Notes: a model not told the origin generated them from the sequence alone. A stretch of DNA of 64,000 bases from Pachyseris speciosa (GCA_016490735.1 JAEMWC010000164.1:1-64000); one strand, 5' to 3'. Positions 11,399 through 22,960 are shown, counted from the first letter of the stretch. Numbers and translations: made by a program.

Positions 11399-11478
11399 CA
11401 TGAGCAAATTCTTTTATAACATAGCGAGAAGAAGGATCTGAGCGAATAAGCTTTTTATTGTGATAGAGATCAAAATTC

Positions 11479-12350
11479 AAGTGATCCACATCTAACTTCT
11501 CCTTACAATATTAGAATATCACTTACAGCATACAAGAACATAGGAAATCATCAGCAGATATGAATCTTCAGTTTGATGCTTAAACATAGAACTTCTCCTC
11601 ACTTTTTTTTTTATATAGGGAGATTGGAAAAAGACTATATATATTGACATTAGGGCTAAAAAGATTTTTAAGGCCATTTAAAGATCATCCAAATGGTAAA
11701 TCATTGGTGAAGGTACACCCACATGCTCGTAACAGCTCAGCCGTTGTAACAACGCGGGGGCCGGAAGATTATTGGCTTTGCTTGAGAAACGTGTGATTTT
11801 GGAAGCAAAAGGCCTTTAAGTCTTGAAAGCTATTGACCGCCGACCGGTTAGCTCAGTGGCAGAGCACCGGACTAGCGTGCGGAGGTAGGTGGTTCAAACC
11901 CCGGTCGGACCAACACTCAGGGTCTTTAAATAATTGAGGAGATAGTGCTGCCTTTGTAATAACATCTGCGAATGGTTAGACTTTCTAGTCTTCTCGAATA
12001 AAGACGACAAACCGTAGGCCCCGTCTCACAGCTCTTCATAATTGATTCTGTGGGACGTAAAAGAACCCACCCACTGTTCGAAAAGAGTAGGGGACGTAGT
12101 TCCCGGTGTGATGGTCTATCTCTCTCTGATGATTAAATGCTCGGAGATATTAGCTGCACAAGCTACTCTAAAATCCGAGGGTAAATAATGTGATGTATGT
12201 ATTGAAAAACAACTTTGATGACGCAGCACTCGGCCATACTTGCAAGCGAAAGTTGGTTCTTTTAAATTCTAAAAGAAAAAAAAAGGAAGAAGAAGAGAGG
12301 AAGAAGAAGAAGAAGAAGAAGAAGAAGAAGAAGAAGAAAAAGGAGAAGAT
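11479..12350. repeat. Segmental duplication copy B, left piece
   Basis: Repeats 3588-4050 of copy A, with a tRNA-derived SINE inserted (11838-12204). It stops in the GAA microsatellite at 12350, where the recombinase element begins. The unit resumes at 29350. Confidence 0.9.
11838..12204 (+). mobile_element. tRNA-derived SINE
   Basis: The head is tRNA-like: acceptor CCGACCG pairing with CGGTCGG, A box TTAGCTCAGTGG, anticodon loop CTAGCGT (AGC), B box GGTTCAAACCC, then ACCA. A body of about 280 bp follows and ends in a TGTATG-type tail. The insertion splits 'gctattga|aaaac', with ATTGA repeated on both sides as a likely target duplication; copy A lacks it at 3940-3947. A headless version sits at the same point in copy C (50475-50775). 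The poor anticodon stem argues against a functional tRNA. Confidence 0.75.
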
Positions 12351-12410
12351 CGTTTCCCGTACTTCTTTGTTCCTTTTAAGCGTACTTACAGAAAAACTAA
12401 ACGGACATTA

Positions 12411-13876
12411 AAAATTGACGTTTCCGTGAAATCCGACTTTTCCGCACTAATAACAAATCAAGAACTGAACATCTAAAACATCAGACTTAAACTTTTCACG
12501 CCAAACAGTAACTCAAGTTTCATGTCTCCGAGAAATCCGTCTTTTCCGTATGCGCTGAAAAGATGTTTGACATAAAACATAAGTTGTATCAAGACTTGAC
12601 TGCTGGTTGAATTCATGGAGTAAAGACAACTAAACATCTAAAAACATCTGACTTAAACTTTTCATCCCAACAAGTAACTCAGGTTTCATGTCTCCGAGAA
12701 ATCCGTCTTTTCCGAATGCACTGAAAAGATGTTTGACATAAATCACAAGTTGTATGAAGACTTGGCTGCTGGTGGAATTCATAGAGTAAACACAAGTGAA
12801 CATCTAAAACATCTGACTTAAACTTTTCATCCCAACAAGAAGCTCAAGTGTAATGTCTCCGTGAAATCCGAGAAATCCGTCTTTTCCGTGTGTGCTGATA
12901 AGATGTTTGACATAAAACAAAACTTGTATCTAGACTTGAGTGCTGGTGGAATTCATAGAGTGAACACAACTGAACATCTAAAACATCTGACTTAAGCTTT
13001 TCATCCCAACAAGTAACTCAAGTGTAATGTCTCCGGGAAATCCGTCTTTTCCGTATGCACTGAAAAGATGTTTGACATAAAACACAAGTTGTATCAAGAC
13101 TTGACTGCTGGTGGAATTCATAGAGTGAACACAACTGAACATCTAAAACATCTGTCTTAGACTTTTCATCCCAACAAGAAGCTCAAGTGTAATGTCTCCG
13201 AGAAATCCGAGAAATCCGTCTTTTCCGTATGCACTGAAAAGATGTTTGACATAAAACACAAGTTGTATCAAGACTTGAGTGCTGGTGGAATTCATAGAGT
13301 GAACACAACTGAACATCTAAAACATCTGACTTAAACTTTTCATCCCAACAAGAAGCTCAAGTGTAATGTCTCCGAGAAATCCGTCTTTTCCGTATGCACT
13401 GAAAAGATGTTTGACATAAAACACAAGTTGTATCAAGACTTGACTGCTGGTGGAATTCATAGAGTAAACACAAGTGAACATCTAAGACATCTGTCTTAAA
13501 CTTTTCATCCCAACAAGTAACTCAAGTTTAATGTCTCCGAGAAATCCGAGAAATCCGTCTTTTCCGTATGCGCTGAAAAATTGTTTGACATAAAACAAAA
13601 GTTGTATCAAGACTTGACTGTTGCTGGAATTCATAGAGTGAACACAAGACTTTTTTTATGATGGCGGAAAAGGCGGATTTCACGGAAACATGAATGATTA
13701 ATGTTTAAAACTTACAGGAATGACTGACTGCTGAATGAATTCATTCAGTGAGCACAAACTTTTCCATGAAGGCGGAAAAGACGGAAAAGACGGATTTCCC
13801 GGAGATATGAATATATAATGTTAATTTAATATATCTATATATATAATATAATACTTCTCTTTATTACTGTAAGTAT

Positions 13877-13936
<60 letters not shown>

Positions 13937-15290
13937 TACTTACAGTAATAAAGAGAAGTATTATATTATATATATAGATATATTAAATTAATATTATATA
14001 TTCATATCTCCGGGAAATCCGTCTTTTCCGTCTTTTCCGCCTTCATGGAAAAGTTTGGGCTCACTGAATGAATTCATTCAGCAGTCAGTCATTCCTGTAA
14101 GTTTTAAACATTAATCATTCATGTTTCCGTGAAATCCGCCTTTTCCGCCATTATAAAAAAAAGTCTTGTGTTCACTCTATGAATTGCACCAGCAATCAAG
14201 TCTTCGTACAAGTTTAGTTTTATGTCAAACAATTTTTCAGCGCATACGGAAAAGACGGATTTCTCGGATTTCTCGGAGACATTACACTTGAGTTACTTGT
14301 TGGGATGAAAAGTTCAAGTCAGATGTCTTAGATGTTCAGTTGTGTTTACTCTATGAATTCCACCAGCAGTCAAGTCTTGATACAACTTGTGTATTATGTC
14401 AAACATCTTTTCAGCACACACGGAACAGACGGATTTCTCGGATTTCTCGGAGACATTACACTTGAGCTTCTTGTTGGGATGAAAAGTTTAAGTCAGATGT
14501 TTTAGGTGTTCACTTGTGTTTACTCTATGAATTCCACCAGCAGTCAAGTCTAGATATAATTTTTGTTTTATGTAAATCAACTTTTCAGCGCGTACGGAAA
14601 AGACGGATTTCTCGGATTTCTCGGAGACATTACACTTGAGTTACTTGTTGGGATGAAAAGTTTAAGTCAGATGTTTGAGATGTTCAGGTGTGTTTACTCT
14701 ATGAATTGCACCAGCAGTCAAGTCTTGATACAAGTTTTGTTTTATGTCAAACATCTTTTCAGCACACACGGAAAAGACGGATTTCTCGGATTTCTCGGAG
14801 ACATTACACTTGAGCTTCTTGTTGGGATGAAAAGTTTAAGGCAGATGTTTTAGATGTTCAGTTGTGTTTACTCTATGAATTGCACCAGCAGTCAAGTCTA
14901 GATATAATTTTTGTTTTATGTCAATCAAATTTTCAGCGCATACGGAAAAGACGGATTTCTCGGATTTCTCGGAGACATGAAACCTGAGTTACTTGTTGGG
15001 ATGAAAAGTTTAAGTCAGATGTTTTAGATATTCAGTTGTGTTCAGTCTATGAATTGCACCAGCAGTCAAGTCTTGATACAACTCTTGTTTTATGTCAAAC
15101 CATTTTTGAGCACATACGGAAAAGACGGATTTCTCGGAGACAGGAAACTTGGGTTACTTGTTGGGATAAAATGTTTAAGTCAGATTTTTTAGGTGTTCAG
15201 TTGTGTTTACTCTATGAATTTCACCAGCAGTCAAGTCTTGGTACAACTTCTGTTTTATGTCAAAGATCTTTTCAGCGCGTACGGAAAATA
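12411..15290. repeat. Giant palindrome of ~170-bp minisatellite units with 9-bp CGGA iterons
   Basis: About seven units of 163-177 bp run to the (TA)n core at 13870-13935, and about six units run back in the opposite orientation. Within each unit sits a block in which CGGA (TCCG on the other strand) recurs every 9 bp, for example C at 13773, 13782, 13791 and 13800. Units with three or four boxes differ in length by 9 bp ('gaaatccga' present or absent), so the box is a real repeat unit. The rest of the unit (aacatctaaaacatctgac, catcccaacaag) is shared. The 96-codon ORF in the right arm is a by-product of the repeat. Confidence 0.9.
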
Positions 15291-16157
15291 CTGGTTTTGT
15301 TTGCATGGATGCTGTGTTTGTTGAACAACAAACAGGCGTGACAAAGAATTTTATTTTTTGTTTTACAGCTATTGTGCCGACCACTTATCGAACACAGAAT
15401 TACTTTGATTGAGATAGCAGGCATATTGAATTTAGTTTTATGCTGCAAAAGGCAGCCAAGAGAAGCCAAAAAAGCAAACAAATAAACAACGAAAGAGAGC
15501 CGTGGTGAATAACTTTGACGATAGCATCACTTCTGAACTTTATCAACAAGTTTGATCCTGAATCGTGACAAAAATGCAGCATACATCTCGGTTTTTCCTT
15601 TGACTTATTCTTGGAAAACAAGCGCCATTGATTGGGTAGAATAATAGCCTTGTTTACATCGTTTGCCGCACGTTTTTTCACAGGACCATCTTGATCAAGA
15701 AAGCAGGCTTATGTCGGTCAAGTGTTACTTTGCTAATGTCAGCAGGCTGTGTGCTTCAATTTCTCTTAAGAAACAACCTCACCGTGCAGGCATAATATTC
15801 CTCTTAATCATACCATTTTCATTGAAGTCTGCTCTTCTGGTAAATCACACCACTGATGGGCGTTATTGTATTACTGCATGTGGCAACAGCGATCCACCAC
15901 TTCTAAAGGAATGTGACAAAGAAGAAACGCCCTCACTCACTCTCATTTGACAACTGCAAATAAGGAAAAGCCCTTATTCGCTCTCATTTGATTACTGCAT
16001 CAGTTCTAACACTTCCTCGTCAAAAAATCGCATTTGAAAACAAGAGAAACAAGTAATGAGTCGTCTTCCACCGTTCTTCATTAGCACTTTGAAGACAAAA
16101 GCAAGAATTGGCTAAGTCTGCAAATTTATTCGTCAAGATTTCTTCGCGTTGATCCAC
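15291..16157. other. Upstream region of the SF3 gene
   Basis: Mixed sequence between the palindrome and the TATA box. The ORF at 15663-15950 has no recognisable domain and no supporting signals. I see nothing else. Confidence 0.4.
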
Positions 16158-16165
16158 TATATAAA
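16158..16165 (+). promoter_or_regulatory. TATA box of the SF3 helicase gene
   Basis: TATATAAA lies 50 nt upstream of the first in-frame ATG (16216), at a suitable distance for transcription to start near 16190. It supports the choice of 16216 as the start. Confidence 0.55.
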
Positions 16166-16215
16166 CAGCATAACCAAACTACATTTGCACCACTTCAAGC
16201 CAGAACGAGAGAAGT

Positions 16216-19200
16216 ATGCAACGGGCCAGAAAACCTTGCCGGCAGCTAAACAGCGAAACAATAAAGAGCGCAGCACTTTGTTATCTGACGCCAGTTATCA
16301 GTGGAAGGTGTAGCATAATCAGCGCTAAATGTGCTTGGAAAGTGAAGGACAGGGCCTTGCCAAGGGCGTGGGCATCTATTTGCACCAAACGGGATTCTTG
16401 CGACAGTGCTATTTCAGGTTAGGTTTACTTTCGACATACTGGTTTCAGAGGAAAGTTTAAGAACGCGGTCAGTTTCAACATTTGACGCATTTAAACTCTA
16501 TTTTATTTCAGGTATTCAGAACGTGGCGTTTTTCTTCAGCGCTATTTCAACCCAAGAAAACAAAAGTGGTTGCATAACGGAAGATACTGATGATGCAAGC
16601 AGTTCGGGCGATGAAATACCCAGTTCTATAACTCAACAATGGCTCGAAGGCAGCTTGACAAATATCAACAAATCGCTCTGCCCCGCAATCTCGTACTGGG
16701 TCGCATTGACAACGACTAACGGAGCCCCTGCCAGCCCTATTTCAGTACACAAGGCTCTGCTGAATTGCGGACTGGATGTCACAGCGACTCAGGTAACGAC
16801 GTTACTTTCTTCAGTTATAATTTTTCTCGAATGGATTACCAATTCTGACATAATCCAAGCGCTCTCTCAGCCAAACAAATACAGTCAACTCTCTCGTAAG
16901 CGGACACCCTCGGGAATTGGAGAAGTGCTCGTTAGTAGAGCTGTCCGCTTACGAGAATTATTCCCATAGGCGGTCGCTTACGTGAGAGTTTAATTAGCGG
17001 GCGTTAATTACATGTTTTAATTGGGTAGCCAAAAATAGCCACAAACTGAAACTCTTTATTGATGTCAAATGTTAAAGGTCGAAAATAAAAAAAAAAAGAA
17101 GAAATATTCAGTATACATTGTACATTGTTTTTAGGTCGGACTGTTGTTGTTGTTGTTTTTGTTTTTGTTTTTGTTTTTTTTTTTTGTTTTCGTTTGACAG
17201 CTTTCTTTCCCGCGGACAAATGGAGAGTTGACAAAACCCATCTCCACTGTTTTGTTGCTCTGACAAAGGTCATAGAGTATTTTTTGTGGATTAATTGCAA
17301 ATTATAGACAACTTTCATTGCCAAGTGTCAATTTTTCTACATGGAGTGTCCGCTTACGGGAATATGTAAATACAGAGTTTGACTGGGAGGTAAAAAGGGG
17401 AATTGAAAAAGGTGTCCGTAAGTAGAGCGGTCCGCTCACGAGAGTGTCCGTTAGCGGAGAGTTGACTGTAGTCGAAACTAGAGGGACATAAAAGAATAAT
17501 ATCCACGGTTCCCTTGTGTGTCTTTTGAAAGCACACACAGTTTAGTGTCATTTCTCTCCAAAGTGGCCACTAACGATCTCCTATACTGAATTTAATGCCT
17601 TTCAGGTTCAATTCCAAGAGGGTGCGGACTCTCCGGCCACAAGCGAACTCTACAAAGTGCTAAAGGATCACAAAAATCCTTTCGTGAAAGACCTTGTAAG
17701 ATCCTCGTACAAACACTGCTACGAAGAAGAAGTTAGGAAGGTGGTTGGTGATGATGTGTTCGGTACCCAAGAACTGGACGATTGCGGCAGTGAAAACGTG
17801 GTGCGAGTGACCCTGGTTAATCAGAAATTTCACGCATCTTTACTGAGTGCAATCGAACGTCTGACCGTGGCTAAGCTACAACTGGACAAATTCGGCTTCG
17901 CGAACGACATGGCAACGTCCCAAGCGTCCACCAGCCAGCTTTCTTGCGACGAAGAAAAGATGCTCTCCAATAAACTTGCCATCCTCGTTAACGATATAGC
18001 GATTGCTATGGGAAAGCTTGACTATGGTACTTACAGGGGAAAGATCTATAAGAGAGACGCCAGGTCCATGTTCACTTTCTCATACAAGTGCGAGGCAAGG
18101 GTTTTTGTGAACACCCTGGCCACCAACGAACGCTTTAAGTCGAGGATACTTCCGCAGATGAAGAGAGTCATCGAGCTGTTATCGGATCCTTACTGTGAGC
18201 TGTTTCGACCATTGACCGTCGATTACGATCTCATTGAAGTGAGCAGAGGCGTTTGCTGGTCATTGAAGAAAGGGAAATTCGTGGAGGATGCCATCGAAGA
18301 ACACCAAATTGGTAAAGTGTCACCTCGAGCATTCTGCCCGTACGAGCCAAACCAAGTACCAGACGCAAAATACTTTCGCGAGATTTTGGAGAACAGTCTC
18401 AGTCCAGACGACGTACGCAGATTCTGCGAAGACTTCCTCAAGCTGCTCAACTACAACAAGAAAAAGCACAAGGACAAGGTGCCGTGCCTGGTCGGAGACG
18501 CGAACAGCGGTAAGACTAGCTTATTTTTCCCGATCCTCAGCCTCGTACATCACGGGAACGTAGCCACGGTTACCAAACAGCGCGCTTTTAACAAGTCGAT
18601 GATCACACCGTTCACGGAGGTGATATTCCTGGATGAGGCTACGGAGTCAACCCTCGAGATAGACGACTGGAAGACGTTGACACAGGGTGGTTATTCTGCC
18701 CACGACGTAAAGTATCAGAGGGCAAAGTCGTTCATAAATCGCTGTCCCATGTTGATAACGAGTCAGAGAAGGTTCAACTTTGGACCGTCCGATCAACCAG
18801 CGATGGAGAGAAGACTAAGGACATACCAGTTCAAGAGTTTGGCGAACCCCAGAAGGAGTGCTTCCACTTGGTTGAAAAAGCACCCCATGGATTGTCTGGT
18901 CTGGGCCACAGCAAAGGCCAGGGAGGCACGACATCGTGCGCCCGACGACGAAGAAGAAACGGAAACAGAAACGGAAACGGACGAGGAGCGATCGTTTTAC
19001 GAAGACGGCATCTTGCGGCAGAGCGAGAAAGAAGCACTACAAGCGCTGTCACTGGATGAGGGCATGGCAGAAAACACCGAGCCAGCTGCCGCAGAAGGCC
19101 AACGCTCTCAAGACGCCACGGAAGTTTCCGACAGCCAATCAGATGCCAGCCAGGCGGGCGACGTCATGCTGTCCTTGGAAGAACATCTCAGGGGGCTGCA

Positions 19201-19987
19201 ACCGGAGACCCTTCGTCACAGGCAAGTGATGCATATGATTCAGGCGGAGAGGACCAAGAGGAGCAGAGCGGAGACGTTGAAAAGGGAACAGCACGAACGG
19301 CGCAAAATCCTGCTAAGGAACAAGGGTGTGTCGACCCAGAACGCGGAACTCGTCTCTTCGGATCCCGAAGAACCGATCCCTAGTCCAGTCGCGAGGGACC
19401 TTCAGCAGTATCAGCAGGCGCAGAAGGCAGCCCAACAGCAGGCACGTCGAGAAGCTGCTAGCAAAGCATTCGAGGGCGCTTGGCTCCGGGCCACGGAAAA
19501 GGAACTCAAGGAGTGCTGCGACCGATTCCAAGCGAGCACCGACCCTACGATTCGCACCAACATGAAGACCTGTATACGAGCGCTGTCGGAAAAACTGAAA
19601 GATCATCACATGTCGCTGGGCACTTATGGTACCGCTGAAGCCTTGGCCGAGCGGAAGCGCGTCTGCTCGGCACTGGGTCTGTTGAGCGTAAAGCAGCATC
19701 ACCTGGTCACGAGTGTTTCGGAGAGGCTGCCGGTACTCAAGGTTCAAAGCACGCAAAGTTCTGGAGGAGGGGATGCGGACGACGAGGACGACGACACAAT
19801 CTTCGTCACTCCCGTCCCAGGCACTCGTACTCTGCCGATGCGTGAGAGAGGCGACTGCGAAATCTCTGACGAACTGCTCCGGGCAAGCTGCAGCGCGAAA
19901 CGGAAGAGAACCTCCGGTAGTCAGCGCATAACCAAGGCGCCCAGGAACACTATTACCAATTATTTCTCTAGCGCAAGTCAAAAGTAG
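16216..19987 (+). CDS. SF3-type helicase replication protein, three exons, about 954 aa
   Basis: Exons are 16216-16417, 16512-16792 and 17606-19987. Introns are GT/AG with matching phases (1, then 0): SAIS|G and ATQ|VQFQ. Order in the protein: Cys-containing N-terminus; acidic linker; helical region; SF3 core with Walker A GDANSGKTS (458-466), Walker B VIFLDEA (500-506), motif C PMLITSQR (542-549) and a likely arginine finger in MERRLRTYQF (561-570); Glu/Thr repeat (about 608-620); Gln/Arg-rich coiled region; basic KRKRT; and a PIP-like ITNYF end (944-948). SF3 helicases unwind replication origins of small DNA viruses and plasmids. I see no HUH nuclease motif before the core. The gene converges on the recombinase gene, 340 bp away. 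It looks intact and is visibly richer in GC than its flanks. A parvovirus-derived origin is possible, but the position inside the element argues for an element gene. Exon 1 is the least certain part. Confidence 0.75.
16880..17470. mobile_element. MITE with TA target duplication in intron 2 of the SF3 gene
   Basis: The ends TACAGTCAACTCTCT and AGAGAGTTGACTGTA are exact inverted repeats, and the terminal TA may be the target duplication. Subterminal copies of 'gtccgcttacg' and variants point inward from both ends. It lies wholly between donor 16793 and acceptor 17605, so splicing can remove it. No transposase frame. Superfamily uncertain; the TA would fit Tc1/mariner-like elements. Confidence 0.75.
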
Positions 19988-20324
19988 ATTGAAGCAAAAC
20001 GACGAAAGACAACGCGCTTTTTTCGAGTCCAAAGCAAGCAAAATTAAAGCTGTCCACGTTATCGCGGTAAATTTATTGATGCGATCTAGTCAAAAGGAGT
20101 TAAACGAAAGGAAACGACATTCAACCAGAGAGTCGTACGAGGGCAATGTTGTTTTATTGTTTGACCTCACGCGAGTACATGATGTAATTCTGATTGCTTG
20201 TCGATAGATTAAAGAAATGAAGTGCAAAGACGACTGGCATTTTTATTATTTCGTCATTGTCTATTTGTTTGAGTGGAGGGTGGGGGTCGCGTTACGCCGC
20301 AAATCGTTTTAATTCATCGAGCTG

Positions 20325-22046
20325 CTAGTCTTTAGCCTTGAGCTTCAATTCTGCCCTTTTCTTCAAAGAATCTGCCATTCTTCCTTCCCGAAAGTTGTAG
20401 TCGGGATCTCTCAAAATAGCGGTCCATTGTCCAAATCCGTGCTTATCGATGCCCTTCTTTAGAAACTCGTCTTCGTCCGCCGTAAATTTCAACAGCCGAC
20501 GATGGCTTCTTTGGATTCGCAATCGGTTTGTCGGTGGGGCATCCCTCTGAGGGGGCGCGCTTTTTGATTCTGTGCTTTCGGTCGGTGCTGCAAGGCTCAA
20601 AGTTGAATGGCTAAACCTCTTGTTGACCTCCTCGTCCACCTCAGAGCCTTTGGTACCTTGCAACTTTTGCAGACACTCGTGAGCCCTCACAGCAACTTCG
20701 CGCGATCTTTGCTTTTGATAGTGAACTTTGGCGACGGCCGAGCTGTGTTTCTGATCCTCCGACAAAATGCTCTGCTCTTTGCTCGTGAGCTGATTGAGGC
20801 TTTGCGTCTCCACGATTTGACGATAGCGCGTCGGGTGAACGTACTTTCCGATTGCGTCAAACACTAGTTTACTCATGACGTCGCCCAGCTTGCCGTGTTG
20901 GCCTCCGTTTCTCGTGACCAGAACGAACTCGCACTGGGGTTTTAGCAATGGCCTCACGAAATTGATGTAACTGTCGAGCACCTGCACGCTTGCATCGGTC
21001 AGAATCAAGGAGTCAAACCCGTATTTGCTGGCAGTCTTGAACTTTTTCTGGTCGATAAATCCCCCGTTCTCGTTCGCTGCCCTAACCATGTCGACTGTCA
21101 GGTACTGATAAGTCATGGGGCGCGACCCCTTCACTTTGATGAACAAGTACATCGACACAAATCTCGTGGCAAATGTCAAGTCGGACGGGTTCACTTGGCC
21201 CGGATTGCTCTTGCACGTCTTTACGACGCTTTCGTAACGCGGCAAGTGAAATGTCACCACTTGCAGCAATTCCTCCATTGTCGCCCAGTGGCCTCGAGCT
21301 TCCAGCGTGTCGATGTCCAGTTCTCGGGTCCACTGCAATCTCATCATTTTTGCCACCGTCTTTCGAGCTCTCTTGAGGTACAACTCGGTAGCAGATAGGT
21401 TTCGCAGAACTGCGTAGGATGCCCCATTGATTTTTCTAAAGTCCATTAGTTCGGAAATTGCGTCTATGTAGCCCAATCGCCCACCATGTCCGAGTTTGCA
21501 CTCGTCTTGCAAGTAGTCTACGAATTTGAACAAGAGATTTGGCGAGCACAGACTGTAGTCTATCACTTCAAACGTCAATTCTTCCTCGTCTTCGCAACAA
21601 AATTTCAGAAATTTAAAGCTTCTCTTCACTATCTGTTGAGCTGTGCGATCTTTCTTGCAACCCCCACCACTACCAGTCAACCAGTTCGCGAATGCTTCGC
21701 CAATTTGACCAGAGACTGAAAATGAAGGTACAACAACGACACCGTGTTTTGGCGTTCGGCTTGATTCACAGTCATCTGTAGTGGTCTTTGACGACCTAGT
21801 GTCGAGCACTTGCGATGAATGTCGAAGTTCTGTCAGGTCGGGTTTTTCGTCAAAATATAAGAACCAGCTGTGCTTAGAATTGACGTGTTTCCTGCATCCA
21901 CGCTGACTTTGAAATCCTTCGTGTTCGCATACCTGAATTGGACAATGATACAAGCTGTCCGTATCTTCTTTTTCTAAGTGAAGCCGTTTTGGTTTGGGCG
22001 ATGCGCCATCAATCGTAGACCAGTCGACTTTGACCTTCTTGTTCAT
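20325..22046 (-). CDS. Tyrosine recombinase with C2H2 finger and Myb-like tail, 573 aa
   Basis: Likely the integrase/excisionase of the element. The N-terminus has a C2H2 finger (C35, C40, H54, H59). A SAM-like core-binding region (about 110-250) follows, then the catalytic domain with R309 (KGSRPMTY), Lys in FIDQKKFK (334-338), HPTR (H404, R407), H434 and the nucleophile candidate Y443 in HSSAVAKVHY. The His-to-Tyr spacing of 9 is that of the recombinase family. Residues about 519-566 (FTADEDEFL, GFGQWTAIL, SLKKRAEL) resemble a Myb/SANT domain of the telobox type. The frame is unbroken and all catalytic residues are present, so it could be active. Closest known group by layout: Crypton-type/DUF3504 recombinases. 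It converges on the helicase gene; its promoter would lie in or near the GGAAC field upstream (22580-22960). Confidence 0.85.
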   Translation of the reverse strand: MNKKVKVDWSTIDGASPKPKRLHLEKEDTDSLYHCPIQVCEHEGFQSQRGCRKHVNSKHSWFLYFDEKPDLTELRHSSQVLDTRSSKTTTDDCESSRTPKHGVVVVPSFSVSGQIGEAFANWLTGSGGGCKKDRTAQQIVKRSFKFLKFCCEDEEELTFEVIDYSLCSPNLLFKFVDYLQDECKLGHGGRLGYIDAISELMDFRKINGASYAVLRNLSATELYLKRARKTVAKMMRLQWTRELDIDTLEARGHWATMEELLQVVTFHLPRYESVVKTCKSNPGQVNPSDLTFATRFVSMYLFIKVKGSRPMTYQYLTVDMVRAANENGGFIDQKKFKTASKYGFDSLILTDASVQVLDSYINFVRPLLKPQCEFVLVTRNGGQHGKLGDVMSKLVFDAIGKYVHPTRYRQIVETQSLNQLTSKEQSILSEDQKHSSAVAKVHYQKQRSREVAVRAHECLQKLQGTKGSEVDEEVNKRFSHSTLSLAAPTESTESKSAPPQRDAPPTNRLRIQRSHRRLLKFTADEDEFLKKGIDKHGFGQWTAILRDPDYNFREGRMADSLKKRAELKLKAKD

Positions 22047-22579
22047 TCTTGGAAAAGAAGAACTGATTCAGCCAACAGAATTCTGTTTGCACCGCTTAGC
22101 AAAAACCGACCAAACAATCACACCCATTGGCAAACAATAGAGCCATCATTTAATTTGGAGCTTGTCGGCACTTGTCCCTACTTGCCCGAGCTTATTACCA
22201 TTGTACTTAAATTCATAGCAGGGAGTTACATCCCAAATGGGTTCGGCCTTGCCCGGGCAAGCCTGTGCATACCTACAACAATGGTTGCATTGTGCGAGTT
22301 GAAATGTACTGAGGTATGCCTCTGCTTGCCATTCTTCATTATTCTTGGGTTAATGTACAAACCCAAGTTGGCATTAGTATGGCGTTGGTGTGATGGTCTT
22401 CGACCTTACCTTGCCCGGACAAGTCAAGAAGCGCCTCGAAAAGTCTGTTAGAATCTGCTATTGACTCTGTTTCGTGTTGAGTCAAACTTAAAACACTACA
22501 ACAAACGCTTCGCCATGCAATTAAAAAGCGACAAAAACGTGGATGGCAAGAAAAGAAGAATGGTTCTGTTGAAGAACAT

Positions 22580-22960
22580 GTACAAAGGAACTGTCATTTT
22601 CTTAATAGGAACCATTTTACATCAATGGGAACTAATTGTTAGGAACAAATTGTTCCGCGTGACAATAAAAAGGAACATTTCAGTCAAAACGGAACTCGCG
22701 AACGAGAACAATTGTTCCTCAAATGAATAAAACGGACCAAAATCATAAAAAGAGGAACAATACCAATGGGAACATTTGTTCCTCAGCGACTCATTTCGGA
22801 ACAAAAGGTTCCTTTCAATGTTCGAAATTCGGAACAAAAGATTCCTTTTTTAGCTCTAAATGAACACCTTGTTCCTATTTTTCACAACAATTTGTTCCTT
22901 TTCATACTATAGGACCACTCCAAATGGGAACAATCGTCCCATCATGGGAACGTTCCCTAA
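22580..22960. repeat. GGAAC/GTTCC box field, element 1
   Basis: About 18 copies of GGAAC or its complement lie in under 400 bp, several as palindromes (GGAACAAATTGTTCC at about 22642). The last is GGGAACGTTCCCTAA, whose CGTTCCCTAA (22951-22960) resembles the terminal CGTTTCCCTAA. A GTTCC also lies just inside the left ends (12369 and about 23165). It sits 0.5-0.9 kb upstream of the recombinase start. It is likely a protein-binding array for recombination or expression. Confidence 0.75.

Larger units (their letters stand above)
1..11475. repeat. Segmental duplication unit, copy A (left end outside window)
   Basis: The stretch is repeated in direct orientation at 45021-59511 (copy C). From about 3588 onward it is also repeated at 11479-12350 plus 29350-34912 (copy B). 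By eye the copies differ mostly by point changes and small indels, plus private transposon insertions. The right end is abrupt: at about 11475 the unit stops in the middle of sequence that continues in B and C ('tccaaaattctcacaacg'), and is joined to unit position about 3588 ('gtgatccac...'). That is a head-to-tail tandem junction between A and B. The left limit cannot be seen. Confidence 0.9.

Noticed and set aside
10905..11441. 178-codon plus-strand ORF, also open in copies B and C
   Set aside because: Its second half is the hairpin MITE (11241-11398). The frame is shortened in copy C (start at 58311), and no domain or splice support is visible.
11838..11912. A functional tRNA-Ala gene
   Set aside because: The acceptor stem and boxes are good, but the anticodon stem does not pair. 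It is fused to a SINE body with a target duplication.
14563..14853. 96-codon ORF with internal repetition
   Set aside because: It is the minisatellite unit read in frame; both halves repeat the same translated monomer.
12411..15290. Regular repeats that could suggest a CRISPR array
   Set aside because: Units of 163-177 bp are nearly identical throughout, with no unique spacers, and are mirrored around a TA core in a eukaryotic genome.
16216..19987. Endogenous parvovirus or other viral integration as the source of the SF3 helicase
   Set aside because: No HUH nuclease motif and no capsid gene. The gene sits between element termini with a recombinase, and a remnant occupies the same place in element 2. 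A distant viral origin of the domain remains possible.
19313..20041. 242-codon minus-strand ORF overlapping the end of the helicase gene
   Set aside because: It is antisense to the clearly supported helicase frame and has no recognisable domain.
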